From Scytonematopsis contorta HA4267-MV1 (GTDB lineage Bacteria; Cyanobacteriota; Cyanobacteriia; Cyanobacteriales; Nostocaceae), in NCBI GenBank assembly GCA_019359035.1, contig JAHHIC010000095.1, positions 1-61,765 on the forward strand: 61,765 nucleotides of DNA, written 5' to 3'. This document shows, one piece after another, positions 7,912 to 16,948 of this stretch; the stretch's first letter is position 1, and each line of letters opens with the position of its first letter. The translations under genes and the position numbers were made by a program. The notes below the pieces were generated by a model that was given only the letters and a program-made list of their open reading frames with translations, searched no databases and had not been told where the DNA came from.

Positions 7912-8793
7912 TTACTGGAAACGCGGGAGTAGTTTGTTTATCGCAAACTGCTCAAACGTTGTTGGTGTAGCGGCTTCAGATGTTCGTGCTGTTGCATAAA
8001 TTCCTTCACGGTCGCCCAAAGCGCGGAACAAATTCCCCAACTCTCGTTGTACATCAAGCGTTGCTCCCATCAATGTAAGGTGCTGCTGTATCGATTCAAT
8101 TGTCACCTGGACATATTCGATGGGAAAATCAAACACTCGTGAAAGGATAGCTGTTGTTTCTAAGAGCGTTAAATTTTCTGGTCCCATTAGATTACGAGTC
8201 CACTGACCCGTCCAACTATCGTCAAGTAGATATTTTGCTGCCTCATCCCCGATATCGTCAGTACTAATCCAAGGAATATCGTGGTCGCCAGCATAGGGGA
8301 AGCATACAGTCCGTTCACACCGAATGAGCTTGATTTGCTCCAGGAAATTCTCCATAAAATAGCCAGGACGCAGATGTAGCACATTAGAATTGGTTTGGTT
8401 GAAAATTGATTCGACGTTTCCACAGAATGAGACTGTACCTAAATTAGATGCTGAACCCGCACCAATGCTGGAGATGTTGACGACTCGCTTGATGCCGTTT
8501 TCACTCACTGCTTTAGCTCCAGCCATTGCTGTTTGAATGTACCAGTCGTATAAGCTTTGTGTATCAAGTTTCGGTGGAGTTAGCCAAAACAAAGCATCCG
8601 CATTTTGTGTTGCTTCGAGCAATCCGATTATATCATCGCTGCTAATTGGCTTCACAGTTGCACCTTGAGTAACTTTTGCCGCCAACTTCTCTGGATGTCT
8701 TGCCAAAAGAATTGTTTCGGCTCCAGCCTGGATAATTTTTTCTGCGGTGCGTCGTCCAATATTGCCGGATGCAGCAGCAATTACAATTTTCAT
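7912..8793 (-). CDS. NmrA-like NAD(P)-binding protein
   Basis: A 293-residue protein of the atypical SDR/NmrA group. The Rossmann glycine motif is AASGNIGRR near residues 7-15, followed by the acceptor-loop ARHPEKL. A central RVVNISSIGAGS strand and LRPGYFMENFLEQ, both typical of NmrA/QOR2-like proteins, are present; there is no classical YxxxK. Such proteins sense NAD(P) redox state or reduce quinones. The gene lies 17 bases downstream of a SnoaL-like gene and upstream of the SDR tail, in one minus-strand unit that diverges from an AraC regulator. That arrangement suggests AraC control of a small detoxification operon. Confidence 0.85.
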   Translation of the reverse strand: MKIVIAAASGNIGRRTAEKIIQAGAETILLARHPEKLAAKVTQGATVKPISSDDIIGLLEATQNADALFWLTPPKLDTQSLYDWYIQTAMAGAKAVSENGIKRVVNISSIGAGSASNLGTVSFCGNVESIFNQTNSNVLHLRPGYFMENFLEQIKLIRCERTVCFPYAGDHDIPWISTDDIGDEAAKYLLDDSWTGQWTRNLMGPENLTLLETTAILSRVFDFPIEYVQVTIESIQQHLTLMGATLDVQRELGNLFRALGDREGIYATARTSEAATPTTFEQFAINKLLPRFQ

Positions 8794-8810
8794 TTTTTTT
8801 CTCTCTTTTA

Positions 8811-9308
8811 TTAATTTGTATTGAAAGATTGACGCAAAGAAAGCGTATTACCCCATGCTTCAAGAGCAGGGATAGGATTCCAGTATTCGCGGTAGTGGAA
8901 AATCTTTCCATCTTTGGTTTCTAGTCGCATCACATAATCTTGCTGATAATGGCGACCTGTGGCAACAATCGTAGCTGACCCATGAACCTCAGCCCATAGA
9001 ATATTAGGGTTTGACGTTGGATATTTACGGACATTGGTAAATATCAAATTTTGCATTTGTGCTGGTACATCTTTCATGTAGTTATAAATGGCTAATTTAC
9101 CTTCTAGTCGCTCTGCTGTACCCAAAGCAGAAGCATAAGGAAATTCAATTACTGCATCTTCAGTAAATAAATTTACCCAAGCTTGGATATCCTTGACAAT
9201 CAGTGCCAGATGCAGGGCAAAAATCATTTCAACTGTGTCTTTCTCTTGTGTTTCACCTTGAAATTGCATCGCTCTAAACCACGTAATATTTGATTCGGAC
9301 GCTTTCAT
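8811..9308 (-). CDS. SnoaL/NTF2-like protein
   Basis: About 165 residues with the cone-shaped NTF2-like fold: LHLALIVKDIQAWVNLFTED, IEFPYAS, EGKLAIYNYMKDVP and a closing YREYWNPIPALEAWG. The group includes polyketide cyclases, isomerases and accessory proteins; no particular activity is indicated. I prefer the ATG at 9308 over a TTG at 9326, though neither has a clear ribosome site. It is the first gene of a minus-strand operon with the NmrA-like gene and the SDR tail, divergent from the AraC gene that starts at 9446. Confidence 0.8.
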   Translation of the reverse strand: MKASESNITWFRAMQFQGETQEKDTVEMIFALHLALIVKDIQAWVNLFTEDAVIEFPYASALGTAERLEGKLAIYNYMKDVPAQMQNLIFTNVRKYPTSNPNILWAEVHGSATIVATGRHYQQDYVMRLETKDGKIFHYREYWNPIPALEAWGNTLSLRQSFNTN

Positions 9309-9445
9309 AGTATGAGTAAAAAACAAAGTTTAAAATGCACAGACCTGGCAAATTATTGCCTAATCCTCCAAATCAATATTTTATGGATGGACAAAGATGG
9401 TTTACAATAAGCTCAAGAAAATAATTCAATTAGCCCCAAAAAATT

Positions 9446-10426
9446 ATGGCAATTGAAATACCCAACAACAGTGGGATTTACGAAGGGCAGCATCACTTAA
9501 GTGCTAGAGATTCCTCCAATATCATCAATGAATGTCAAAAGTTGGCGGCACTAGTGTCTCGACACACCGAGGGTAAGGGTAACGGATTTCATAAAACAGA
9601 TATAGAACAGCTAGAATTCCAGCAAGAATATAAAGCTGATACCGCACTACACGCTGTATATGAACCGATTTTCGCTATCCTGCTTCAGGGCAAAAAAGAA
9701 GCTTTGCTGGGTAAAGAGATATACCGTTATGGCGTGGCTCAATATCTTGTCGTCTCGGTTGATTTGCCCCTGAGCGGATTTATTGTAGAGGCTACTCCAG
9801 ACAAGCCGTATTTAGGATTCAAGTTGAGTTTAGACCCATGTCAACTCTGCGACATTATTACTACCCAAGCCAAGCCAATTACGACAATTAAAAAAGAGAA
9901 CTCTGTCAGAGGCTTGTTTGTCAGCAACGTTGATGCAGCATTAATCGATTGCGCCATCAGGTTGACACGACTTTTGGATACACCACAGCATATTCCTATT
10001 TTGGCACCGATGATTATCCGCGAAATTTATTATCGCCTTTTAATTGGGGAACAAGGCGAAGCTGTCCGTCAAATTGCGACATCTGGTAGCAATATGCAGC
10101 ACATTGCTTTTGCAATCAAACTCTTGACCGCTAATTTTACAAAGCCGATGCGGGTTGAGGACTTGGCTGGGGCCGCGAACATGTCTCCTTCATCCTTCCA
10201 TCACCATTTCAAGAAAGTAACATCGATGAGTCCGCGACAATATCAAAAACAATTAAGATTGTTGTCAGCGCGTCGCCTAATGCTTGCCGAAAACTCCAAT
10301 GCAGTAAATGCAGCCTATCGGGTGGGTTATGAAAGCCCCTCACAATTTAGCCGCGAATATTCTCGTATCTTTGGTGCGTCACCAATCGAGGATATTAAAC
10401 GTTTACGCATGAACTGCTTATTTTAG
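9446..10426 (+). CDS. AraC-family transcriptional regulator with AraC_N domain
   Basis: A 326-residue regulator. Residues about 50-210 form the AraC N-terminal ligand-type domain of the YqhC group (YEPIFAILLQGKKEALLG, DLPLSGFIVEATPDKPYLG). The C-terminus has the two helix-turn-helix units of AraC (MRVEDLAGAANMSPSSFHHH and ending in VGYESPSQFSREYSRIFG). YqhC-type proteins activate divergent oxidoreductase genes in answer to aldehydes or similar stress. Here it diverges from the SnoaL/NmrA/SDR unit across about 140 bases, so it is probably their activator. Length and key helices look complete. Confidence 0.88.
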   Translation: MAIEIPNNSGIYEGQHHLSARDSSNIINECQKLAALVSRHTEGKGNGFHKTDIEQLEFQQEYKADTALHAVYEPIFAILLQGKKEALLGKEIYRYGVAQYLVVSVDLPLSGFIVEATPDKPYLGFKLSLDPCQLCDIITTQAKPITTIKKENSVRGLFVSNVDAALIDCAIRLTRLLDTPQHIPILAPMIIREIYYRLLIGEQGEAVRQIATSGSNMQHIAFAIKLLTANFTKPMRVEDLAGAANMSPSSFHHHFKKVTSMSPRQYQKQLRLLSARRLMLAENSNAVNAAYRVGYESPSQFSREYSRIFGASPIEDIKRLRMNCLF

Positions 10427-10488
10427 AATTTAGTCAGTAGTCACGCAAATCAATATAATTAAAACTAAATGTATTGGGGTTCGCCTGT

Positions 10489-11850
10489 ATGAAAAATTCT
10501 GCTACCCAACTGCTTGAGAGAGACTGCTTACCTTACTTGTCTAGCGAAACTCAGGGCTGGGAAAATATTGTGGTCGAGCAATTTCAACATCCTGCCGGAG
10601 AAGAAAATTGTCATAATAGCTCAGAACATACAATTTGTCTGTCGCTTGCTTCTCGTCCAGTTCGCTTCTTGCAAATACAGGGTGGCAAAACTTATACAGG
10701 GCTGTACAGTAAAGGAGACATTTCCATCACCGCTTATAAAAACCTGGGAAAATCTAGTTCTCCCCGTCCAAGTCGGCGGTATAACTTACTTTGACTGAAT
10801 AGAAGCGCTACTTCGTAGACTTGGAAACTGCCCGACGTTCGCTATTACTAGCTACTGGCTCGACAACATCCTTGACCACTATCCCCCTGTTAGGGTTACT
10901 GAAATAGTCGCACCGTGGCTTGACTATGGCAGTATTCAAAGTCATATAATTTAATTTTTACATTCCTCTCTATACGTACTTGATTGGATTCACTCCAAAC
11001 TAGGCGGACATAGATGAGGTAATAATTATTAAATAACAAACGATGACTATATAGCTTTTTATTTAATTAAATTTAACATGAACATGAGCTACCTTTATTA
11101 CTAAGCCTTATTTTTTCAGACCAAGCAGTGTTTTTTAGCTCATACATAAGATTTCAGCAACCAAATCTGACCTTAAATCCTAGGAAATACTATGATTTAG
11201 GGCTACTGCTATTAGCCCCTGCCAGAGTGCCGTTTTTCGGTCGTTGGGATGGAGAAGACCATTACTTGCAAATTCGGATTGCATCTGGGTTTATTCAAAC
11301 TGTCGCTAGAGAAGCTCTGGCAATCAACACCGACCGTCTGGAGTTACTAACTGAATTTCGGATTCGCGACCCACAGATTGAGGCTATTGCCATGATGCTG
11401 CTGACTGAACTCCAACAGGGTAATTCAGGTAGCAAGCTATACATTGATTCGCTGACAAATGTCCTGGCGGTACACCTAATTAGACAATACGCTGCTACTA
11501 AACCGCAGGTTCCTATTTACGAGGGTGGATTACCTGAGCGACAACTGTTACAAATCCTAGATTACATCCACGAACACTTACATAGAGATATCAAGCTTGC
11601 CGATTTGGCTGGCCTACTGGGTATTAGTCAATTTCATTTTAGCCATTTGTTCAAACAATCTCTTGGTACGGCTCCCTATCAGTATCTGCTCCAACAACGG
11701 GTTGAACGAGCGAAGCAATTATTGAAAAAAAGCGGCCGCCCCATTATGGAGATTGCTTTGTTGTGTGGGTTCAACAGTCACAGCCATTTGAGTAAACAGT
11801 TTCGGCAACTAGCAGGCATAACACCGAAAGCCTACAGAGCGTTAAAATAA
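10489..11850 (+). pseudogene. AraC-family regulator split by about 0.48 kb of foreign sequence
   Basis: Two open frames carry the two halves of one AraC protein. The first (ATG 10489) reads MKNSATQLLERDCLPYLSSE and continues through HTICLSLASRPVR to GLYSKGDISIT near base 10731. The second resumes at about 11218 with PARVPFFGRWDGEDHYLQIR and runs through both helix-turn-helix units (DIKLADLAGLLGISQFHFSH, then CGFNSHSHLSKQFRQLAG) to 11850. In intact relatives GDISITPA(x)(x)PFF is continuous, so the segment from about 10732 to 11217 interrupts the gene at that point. I see no transposase in the insert and no clear terminal repeats. The C-terminal half could still be translated from a GTG at 11128. 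Confidence 0.75.
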
Positions 11851-11914
11851 AGATGCGCTCTATTTTAAATTATTTTATTTGAATGATTCGATATTTAAAT
11901 CATCTTATTTATGT

Positions 11915-12397
11915 TTAAATTGCGACTCCCTCACGGAGTGCGATGGTGAGTAATGCTGCGGCCGCGAGCGCTGCTACTGTCCGAACGTGGTTCCAAAAAG
12001 TCCACTTAACAAGGTAGCTAGCCCATAGAGTAGCGCCACCAATGCTTTCCGGTTCGACTTTCGCCAATGCATCGTTTAGCGGTACATTAAAAACGATTGT
12101 TACGCCAAATGTACCAACAAGATAAAACAAAGCACCAATAAGCAAGTAGACAGCACCGGGTTGATGCCATTTTAGAAAAAGTGGAGAGACTAAAAAAAAG
12201 ACGCAAACCGCAGATGTTCCCAAGAAAACCGTCATAAACAAAGGATTAATCACCGTGATATTGATGGATTGCATAACAGCAATACCCTGTGCTGGTGGTT
12301 GTTGTGCAAGGGCTTGCATCACGAAAGTCGAAAAGGCGAAGAAGACTCCGGCTATCAGTCCACAGCCTAGTGTCGCAAAAAGATTCAATGCAAACAT
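11915..12397 (-). CDS. DUF1772 (anthrone oxygenase-like) membrane protein
   Basis: A 160-residue protein with four hydrophobic segments, the pattern of DUF1772: an N-terminal GLIAGVFFAFSTFVM, an asparagine/proline stretch INPLFMTVFLG, the loop NVPLNDALA, and WNHVRTVAALAAAALL near the end. Some fungal relatives act as anthrone oxygenases in polyketide pathways, but bacterial members are mostly uncharacterised. It follows the split AraC gene tail to tail and is preceded by the MFS exporter gene on the same strand, with a gap of about 110 bases. Confidence 0.8.
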   Translation of the reverse strand: MFALNLFATLGCGLIAGVFFAFSTFVMQALAQQPPAQGIAVMQSINITVINPLFMTVFLGTSAVCVFFLVSPLFLKWHQPGAVYLLIGALFYLVGTFGVTIVFNVPLNDALAKVEPESIGGATLWASYLVKWTFWNHVRTVAALAAAALLTIALREGVAI

Positions 12398-12509
12398 AAA
12401 AACTCCTGCAGATTAAGCTCATTTAACTACCAATGAATAACTATTTAAGCTTAACTAAATTACCTATGCTGGGCTATCTAATTATTGTGCTACTATCACA
12501 ATCTTGCTA

Positions 12510-13715
12510 TCAGTTTTCAGAATTCGATGTTAGCAACGGCAAACGATACCATCCAAAAATTGCTAATGCCATCAGTAAACTACCTGTTTGTATAAGCACC
12601 TGTTCAACATTCGATAACTCGGTCATAAAACCAGCTAATAACAAGCCAAAAGAACCACCAATAAAGTGAATTGCACTAAATGAAGTAAATACTTTTCCTG
12701 CCATCATCTCTGGTGTTTCTTCTTGCAAAATTGTTTGGGACAAAGGATTACCCGCTCCTAACAACAAGCCAGCTAAACCCGAAGATAATACAACTTCGTA
12801 CTGATTAGTGGCAAAGGCACAAAGGATGATAGAACCTCCTGTTACAAGTAACCCACCATAATAAATTGCTGAACGGGAAAATCTATTGGATAGCACTGAG
12901 AAAGATGTCGCACCAATTGTTGCTGCTAACCCAAATACTGATAGGCTAATGCCAAGTAATGTATTGCTATCGAACTTACTCGTTGTCAATACAGGTAGAA
13001 GCAAACTCAAAAATGGTAAAATGACGCAGTTCCCAATCATACCAATAATTGCCAAAGTTCTGATTTGAGGGTGCTTGAAGACAAAATTTATACCCGATAA
13101 TGCAGCATCTTCATGGTCTCTTGATGCTTGAACTCGTTTTGGGACTACAATACAAAATATGCCCGCACAGAGCAAAAAAGTAGCGGCATTAATAAAAAAC
13201 GTATTTATGATTCCACTAGCACCAATTAAAGCAACACCGATAATTGGGCCAAGAAAATCAGCCCCATTTTCAAGTCCCCCTCGCCATGAGTTGATTTTTT
13301 GCAATGACTTGCCGGATAAAGAAGCCAAACTTGGTACTAGTGTTTGTCTGGCTGATGTTCCTGTTGGGTCGAACAGCGCTCCTAAAAATACTAATAGAAA
13401 AATCAATAATGGGGAAACTTCATCAAAATAAATAAAAGCTAATGGCAAGGTGAGAACAGAAAAAAAACTCAGTATATCTGCTGCGATGCTTGTATTCCAA
13501 GCTCCAAATCTATCAATCGCCCGTCCGCCTAAAATTGCAGCCAATATTATCGGGATTATGTTACCAACACTGGCGATTCCAGCTACTAAGGGAGAATTAG
13601 TATATTGTAATACTAGTATAGGGATTGCTACAGCGGCGATTTGGTTCCCCAATAGGGACAACGATTCCGCAGCGATTAAGCCAATTATTGGCATAAAACG
13701 AATATTAGATTTCAA
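12510..13715 (-). CDS. MFS exporter (DHA3/EntS-like)
   Basis: A 401-residue inner-membrane transporter with about twelve hydrophobic segments. The loop after helix 2 reads GGRAIDRFGAW, a variant of the MFS loop motif, and FDPTGTSARQTLVP after helix 4 is typical of the MFS_3 group that includes EntS and macrolide exporters. Proton-driven export of a small molecule is the likely role, with unknown substrate. A perfect 12-base palindrome about 115 bases upstream (13830-13841) may be its control site. Confidence 0.85.
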   Translation of the reverse strand: MKSNIRFMPIIGLIAAESLSLLGNQIAAVAIPILVLQYTNSPLVAGIASVGNIIPIILAAILGGRAIDRFGAWNTSIAADILSFFSVLTLPLAFIYFDEVSPLLIFLLVFLGALFDPTGTSARQTLVPSLASLSGKSLQKINSWRGGLENGADFLGPIIGVALIGASGIINTFFINAATFLLCAGIFCIVVPKRVQASRDHEDAALSGINFVFKHPQIRTLAIIGMIGNCVILPFLSLLLPVLTTSKFDSNTLLGISLSVFGLAATIGATSFSVLSNRFSRSAIYYGGLLVTGGSIILCAFATNQYEVVLSSGLAGLLLGAGNPLSQTILQEETPEMMAGKVFTSFSAIHFIGGSFGLLLAGFMTELSNVEQVLIQTGSLLMALAIFGWYRLPLLTSNSEN

Positions 13716-13829
13716 ATAGTCTTATTTTGCACAGGTTTTAAAAAAATAAAAATCTACCCACATGATGATATTGAATTACACTTGCTTGATTTAATTATCA
13801 ATTAAAAAAACACATCTTGTTTTGATATA

Positions 13830-13841
13830 CTACAATTGTAG
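13830..13841. promoter_or_regulatory. Perfect palindrome CTACAATTGTAG, BlaI/MecI-like operator
   Basis: The sequence TACTACAATTGTAG contains the TACA/TGTA halves characteristic of operators bound by BlaI/MecI/CopY-type repressors. It is preceded by a TTGATATAC stretch and followed by an ATG opening a 17-codon frame that I cannot identify. No BlaI-type gene is visible in the window. It may serve the MFS gene (leftward) or a vanished gene (rightward). Confidence 0.35.
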
Positions 13842-13965
13842 CATGAAGGATTCGGGAAATGGCTTGCTTAATTTACTACACACATTTCGCACCTGAGAGT
13901 TTCGTTCGATTTCCAGTTTGCAAGCGGCTTTAGGGATGCCTATCTATTTAGCAAACTAACCTCTA

Positions 13966-14222
13966 AGAGGGTGTTTATAAAGAGAACATTAAGCATCATT
14001 CTTACCACAAGCCAGTGACTAAAGTCACTGTCTAAAAGCTGAAGTCCTCTATAAGAGGACTGAGTAATACATCAAAAACAAATATTTTACCAAATTTCAA
14101 ATATTCCTGAAAATCTTATTTCTTCTTAGTCCTATGACGAGGACTTTAGCTTTTAGACAGTGACTAAAGTCACTGGCTTGTGTTATACATGGCGCTTAAT
14201 ATTTTATTTATAAACACCCTCT
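13966..14222. mobile_element. MITE-like element with long imperfect terminal inverted repeats
   Basis: Both ends carry AGAGGGTGTTTATAAA in inverted orientation (13966 onward and the complement ending at 14222). Each arm continues for about 90 bases through AAGCCAGTGACTAAAGTC and CTAAAAGCT-AAGTCCTC palindromic pieces. A TA dinucleotide stands just outside the left end and another at the right end, compatible with a Tc1/IS630-type target. The interior has no gene. Single arms of the same family occur at 22192 and 37334. The element fills most of the 545-base space between the MFS and PIN genes. Confidence 0.65.
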
Positions 14223-14260
14223 AAGTTCAATAAAAATGAAAGCGAATATTGTGTATTGTT

Positions 14261-14686
14261 TCAGCTTTCGCTACTAGTTAATGTGCTATTATTTAATTCT
14301 CCAGGTGACATTACTGGTATTTCTGCACCTACAAAACCAGAAACATCACGAGTTACAATTGCATCCACTCCATGTGCCATAGCACAAGCACACTGTACTG
14401 CATCCTCAAAATCTCGAAAATTTAATGCAATTGCTTGTTCCAGAATAGTTCGCTCAACAGCACAAATGTGTAAATCTGTTAGAACTTGAATAATCGCATC
14501 TAAAGCTTTTTCCGTACCTGCTGCTCTGCGAACAATGTAGTAAATATTGGTGATTGTTGTTGCCGCGATAAATCCTTCCACTTCACCAGCATCAACTTTC
14601 TCAAAAAGCCTTGCTGCATCCTCAACAAAAGGCTCTCGCTCTTGTAAGAAATCAAGAACTACATTTGTATCAATCAGAACTCGCAT
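14261..14686 (-). CDS. PIN-domain toxin (VapC-like)
   Basis: A 141-residue PIN-domain ribonuclease. The acidic residues that bind magnesium are recognisable in MRVLIDTNVVLDFLQER (Asp6), the central FRDFEDAVQCACA (FEDA) and VDAIVTRDVSGF (TRD). PIN toxins cleave specific RNAs until neutralised by an antitoxin. The start codon overlaps the stop of the upstream small gene in TAATG, the usual mark of a toxin-antitoxin operon. The C-terminal tail after GAEIPVMSP is Ser/Thr-rich and may be unstructured. Confidence 0.85.
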   Translation of the reverse strand: MRVLIDTNVVLDFLQEREPFVEDAARLFEKVDAGEVEGFIAATTITNIYYIVRRAAGTEKALDAIIQVLTDLHICAVERTILEQAIALNFRDFEDAVQCACAMAHGVDAIVTRDVSGFVGAEIPVMSPGELNNSTLTSSES

Positions 14687-14904
14687 TACTGATACTTCTC
14701 TGTGAGATAATTGGTGTATGCTGAAACATCTTCATCTTGCAATACTATTGTACTTTTGGCAATACCCCGTAATCTTGATAAATTTCCTTTTTTCTTTACT
14801 ATACGGGTTTCTTGTTGTAGGGATTCTAATAAAGTTTGTACCAATTGCCAGCGTGCGTTAATTGGTAATTGTAACGCTTGTTTTTGCACTTCTTGCAATG
14901 TCAT
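14686..14904 (-). CDS. Antitoxin partner of the PIN-domain toxin
   Basis: I place the start at the ATG at 14904 (MTLQEVQKQALQLPINARWQ), giving 72 residues; an upstream GTG-type start at 14997 would add 31 residues of unrelated-looking sequence. The segment LPINARWQLVQTLLESLQQE resembles the N-terminal part of many small cyanobacterial antitoxins next to PIN genes. A basic middle (RIVKKKGNLSRLRGIAK) precedes the tail, where the toxin-binding part would be. Stop and toxin start overlap. No DNA-binding fold is obvious to me. Confidence 0.7.
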   Translation of the reverse strand: MTLQEVQKQALQLPINARWQLVQTLLESLQQETRIVKKKGNLSRLRGIAKSTIVLQDEDVSAYTNYLTEKYQ

Positions 14905-15173
14905 TAGCTTTCTTCCATCTAAATCAACACTACCTAAATTGTAAATCAAAGACCAGTGATTAGCGCGGATTGTAGAGGTTGAGCCTCCTATACGCACGAC
15001 AACGGAAATAGTGACTCAAAACTCTTGCTATATCTAGATTCTCAATATTTCAGAGACAAGAAAATTTTTTGAGTTCCTCCGCTTGACCTACGATTAAATT
15101 TTTGCGTATTTTAAGTTAATGCCATTTAACCGCAAAAACCCCTACGGTTGTTACTATTCCACAAACGCCACTT

Positions 15174-15773
15174 TTATCCAAATTTTAGTTCTCCACAAAA
15201 CTCCGCAATCACCTGAGCTTTAACTGCATCGAGGGGAAAACTTTGGGGATAGGTAGAAAACATTAGCATAATGCCCTGCAATGTAGAAGAAAAATAGAGC
15301 GAACGCTGTCGAGGATTTGCTACCCCCAATTTACAAAACATCTCTGTCTGTACTTCAAACTGTCTGGCTTGTTCGTCCATTAATTTCTGGCTGTATTTCG
15401 CCACAACGGGGTCGAGCTTAGGTTGGGTGAACAGATTGAGATAAAAGCGAAATATTTCTGGCTTTTGCCGCACATCATCCAGCGCTCCTTCCACAATGTG
15501 GCGGATTTGCTCTGCTGGCGTTGGTTTTGTTTTAGCCGCATTCATTACTATTAAGACATCATTAATGCGAATATCCACAAGCGCAGCCAGCACCTCCTCT
15601 TTACCCTTGAAGTAGTGATACAATAACCCTTTGGAAATTTGCGCTTGCTTGGCGACATCTTCAATCGAGGTAGAATAGTAGCCCTTGGAGCAGAACAAAA
15701 TCAATGCTGTTTCGAGAATATGTTCAGTTGTGGCGCGACGGATGCGCTCGTTTTCTTCTGGGGTGCGGGGCAT
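15174..15773 (-). CDS. TetR/AcrR-family transcriptional regulator
   Basis: A 199-residue repressor-type protein. The N-terminal helix-turn-helix is plain: TEHILETALILFCSKGYYST, IEDVAKQAQISKGLLYHYFK and GKEEVLAALVDIR. The C-terminal ligand and dimer domain is unassigned. It is the last gene of a minus-strand run GFA protein - alpha/beta hydrolase - TetR with gaps of only 6 and 5 bases, so it is co-transcribed and probably controls this unit. Confidence 0.88.
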   Translation of the reverse strand: MPRTPEENERIRRATTEHILETALILFCSKGYYSTSIEDVAKQAQISKGLLYHYFKGKEEVLAALVDIRINDVLIVMNAAKTKPTPAEQIRHIVEGALDDVRQKPEIFRFYLNLFTQPKLDPVVAKYSQKLMDEQARQFEVQTEMFCKLGVANPRQRSLYFSSTLQGIMLMFSTYPQSFPLDAVKAQVIAEFCGELKFG

Positions 15774-15778
15774 TCTTG

Positions 15779-16528
15779 TTACTCGCTCAGGAATTCAATA
15801 ATCAGGCTAGAAACTTCGTCTGGATGAGTCAGCGTTGGCGTATGGTCTGCTCCTTCAATCCAGGCAAAGCGAATGTCGGGAACTTGCTGAAACAATTCGG
15901 CGGTGTGCAAATTGTCTTTCATTTCTTCCGTACCGATGATAAACAGAGTTTTCGTCTTAATTTCACCCAAGCGCTCGATTGTTGGGGGTTGCGCCCAACA
16001 CATCTCAAAAGTTTTCCACTCAAACGAACGCTCTATGTTGTGTTTGACCATTGCCAACACCAACTCGCGCTGCGGACTGGACATAACAACACTGTGGACG
16101 GGATGGTCTAACGCAAGCTGGGTCATTTTATCTGCGTCTGGAGCCGCTTTTCTCACCTGCTCAAACCATTCTTCTACGTCTTTTGAAGGACGAGAACCAG
16201 AAAGTCCGGGGCCTATCAACACAAGTTTAGAGACTCGATTTGGGTAAGCTAAAGCAAAATCGGTTGCAATCTGACCGCCAATTGAATGTCCGACCAGAGC
16301 AGTCTGCTTAATACCAAAGTAGTCAAGTAAAGTTCTCAAGTCTTCAACAAAATTAGCTGGTTCAAGTATTGGGGGCGATTTACCTGCACCGCGTCCATCA
16401 AAGGCAATTACCTGATAATTTTTGGCTAACTGTGGAGCGACGAATTGCCAATCGCGTAAATCTACTCCACCACCATGTATTAAAACGACGGGTTCGCCTT
16501 GTCCTTGAATTTCATAATAGAAGTCCAT
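15779..16528 (-). CDS. Alpha/beta hydrolase
   Basis: A 249-residue soluble hydrolase. The oxyanion region is HGGGVDLRDW (18-27), the nucleophile elbow GHSIGG (Ser82) and the catalytic histidine lies in EGADHTPT (His229); an acidic residue in GTEEMKD (200-206) could complete the triad. The fold is that of esterases, lactonases and haloperoxidase-like enzymes. Substrate unknown. It sits between a GFA-domain gene and a TetR gene in one tight operon. Confidence 0.87.
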   Translation of the reverse strand: MDFYYEIQGQGEPVVLIHGGGVDLRDWQFVAPQLAKNYQVIAFDGRGAGKSPPILEPANFVEDLRTLLDYFGIKQTALVGHSIGGQIATDFALAYPNRVSKLVLIGPGLSGSRPSKDVEEWFEQVRKAAPDADKMTQLALDHPVHSVVMSSPQRELVLAMVKHNIERSFEWKTFEMCWAQPPTIERLGEIKTKTLFIIGTEEMKDNLHTAELFQQVPDIRFAWIEGADHTPTLTHPDEVSSLIIEFLSE

Positions 16529-16534
16529 GTTTAC

Positions 16535-16948
16535 TTACTCCTGCACTAATTCACGTAAGTCTACGATTTCAGGGTACTGGGTTAGGTTATCGGCAATATC
16601 AAACCAAGGAACTTTCGATTTGACATATAGGTGAACTAAAGGTTGAGTTTGAGGGTCGTCATCCAGTGTTGCTAAAGGAATCCTTACGTAATTCATCTGT
16701 TGAAAAACGCTTGGCATGTTGGAGCCACAACGAGAGCAAAAATTCCGCATGTTACCCGTTGATGACTGATACCCAGTCAATAATTCTTCTCCTTGAATCC
16801 AGCGAAATCCTTCTGCCTTTGCATGACCGAATGTGCCAAAGGCTGCTCCATGAACTTTTCGACAAATTGAGCAGTGACAATGGTTGGAGATTAGAAACTT
16901 GTCTTTTAGTTCATATTGAATTCCACCACAGGCGCAACTTCCTTTCAT
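16535..16948 (-). CDS. GFA/CENP-V-fold zinc protein
   Basis: A 137-residue protein with the GFA zinc pattern: C-x-C near the start (SCACGG), CHCSICRK (about 24-31) and CSRCGSN (about 72-78). These cysteines hold two zinc ions. The family was named for a proposed glutathione-formaldehyde activity, but for most members the reaction is unknown. First gene of the GFA-hydrolase-TetR run, with a 6-base gap to the hydrolase. Confidence 0.85.
   Translation of the reverse strand: MKGSCACGGIQYELKDKFLISNHCHCSICRKVHGAAFGTFGHAKAEGFRWIQGEELLTGYQSSTGNMRNFCSRCGSNMPSVFQQMNYVRIPLATLDDDPQTQPLVHLYVKSKVPWFDIADNLTQYPEIVDLRELVQE

Noticed and set aside
12886-13719. Plus-strand frames opposite the MFS gene
   Set aside because: Antisense shadows of a well-supported transporter gene; no motifs of their own.
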